A stretch of DNA of 64,000 nt from Luzula sylvatica (Eukaryota; Streptophyta; Magnoliopsida; Poales; Juncaceae): contig OX326959.1 in NCBI GenBank assembly GCA_946800325.1, forward strand, positions 34,605,027-34,669,026, in the 5' to 3' direction. Made by a program: the position numbers and the translations under genes. A model generated the notes under the pieces. That model made no database searches and was not told the DNA's origin. It worked only from the letters and a program-made list of their open reading frames with translations. Position 1 is the first letter of the stretch; the number at the start of each line of letters is the position of its first letter. Shown here piece by piece: positions 63,917-64,000 of the stretch.

Positions 63917-64000
63917 TAGTTCTCTAAAATGAGCAAAATACTTCATTTTTCATGTTATTCTCAAAAAATTCCGTGATTGAAGACTAACACATACAAATTT
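63917..64000 (+). repeat. Partial monomer at the right edge
   Basis: It starts tagttctctaaaatgagc with gttattctc and ttccgtga, the same type as the monomer at 61656, 2,261 bp upstream. The array continues past the window. Confidence 0.9.

Larger units (their letters stand above)
1..64000 (+). repeat. Tandem satellite array, 174-bp monomer, whole window
   Basis: Seen: a unit beginning tagttctctaaaatgagc recurs from the first to the last base, normally at exact 174-bp spacing (for example 260, 434, 608, 782, 956, 1130, 1304, 1478, 1652, 1826). All units lie in the same orientation and no foreign sequence interrupts them. The monomer has about 25% G+C, with its only GC-rich patch around ctccggga at offsets 53-60. 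Variants are mainly single substitutions, small changes in T-run or A-run length, and one 85-bp truncated class. Known: AT-rich satellites of about one nucleosome length, organised in higher-order repeats, are typical of eukaryotic centromeres and heterochromatin. Inference: centromeric or pericentromeric DNA is likely, but a subtelomeric or interstitial heterochromatic block cannot be excluded from sequence alone. The family is not one I can name, and the host lineage is uncertain. Confidence 0.98.

Noticed and set aside
1..64000. CRISPR array
   Set aside because: The repeat is 174 bp without unique spacers between short identical repeats, and no cas genes are present.
1..64000. Replication origin (AT-rich ARS-like matches)
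   Set aside because: AT-rich consensus-like strings occur in every monomer simply from composition, so they carry no specific evidence.
1..64000. Telomeric or subtelomeric short repeats
   Set aside because: No tandem TTTAGGG, TTAGGG or TTAGG runs were seen on either strand.
1..64000. Assignment to a specific named satellite family or species
   Set aside because: The monomer does not match any family I can recall with confidence. A database search of the consensus would be decisive, but I could not run one.

Overview
The whole 64 kb window is one uninterrupted, head-to-tail satellite DNA array. The basic unit is a 174-bp monomer of about 25% G+C (44 of 174 bases counted in the consensus-like monomer at 1826-1999). 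All monomers read in the same direction. I found no gene, RNA gene, transposon, simple-sequence tract or unrelated spacer. A nucleosome-sized, AT-rich monomer in higher-order repeats (HORs) is typical of centromeric or other constitutive heterochromatin of a eukaryote. A plant is my first guess, but no marker in the window fixes the lineage, and I do not recognise the monomer as a named family.

Layout. (1) 1-9648: an 11-unit HOR of 1,825 bp (ten full monomers plus one 85-bp truncated monomer), present about five times. One copy carries a 348-bp dimer insertion. (2) 7291-14279: a tandem duplication of 3,494-3,495 bp that overlaps and re-uses the last copy of the first HOR. (3) 14291-41829: seven copies of a larger HOR whose best-preserved form is 4,170 bp (23 full plus 2 truncated monomers). 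Copies are 5,906, 4,169, 3,648, 4,170, 3,301, 2,519 and 3,826 bp. Most length differences resolve into whole monomers or whole 695-bp tetramers, which is the signature of in-register unequal exchange. (4) 41830-55046: a more diverged zone with short local amplifications: a 692-bp tetramer, a 1,394-bp octamer and a 348-bp dimer. (5) 55047-61655: a 13-monomer HOR of 2,261 bp in three copies, the middle one two monomers hybrid or short. (6) 61656-64000: an island of the most degenerate monomers seen here, then return of the previous HOR type; the last 84 bases start a repeat of 61656 onward.

History written in the array. The monomer itself looks like an old trimer of 57-60 bp subrepeats. One 89-bp deletion at a 7-bp direct repeat produced an 85-bp unit that was copied to 19 places between 175 and 40,607 and is absent afterwards, so it works as a lineage marker. 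Nothing here suggests an encoded biochemical system; the interest lies in the nested repeat architecture and in what it says about recent expansion and loss.
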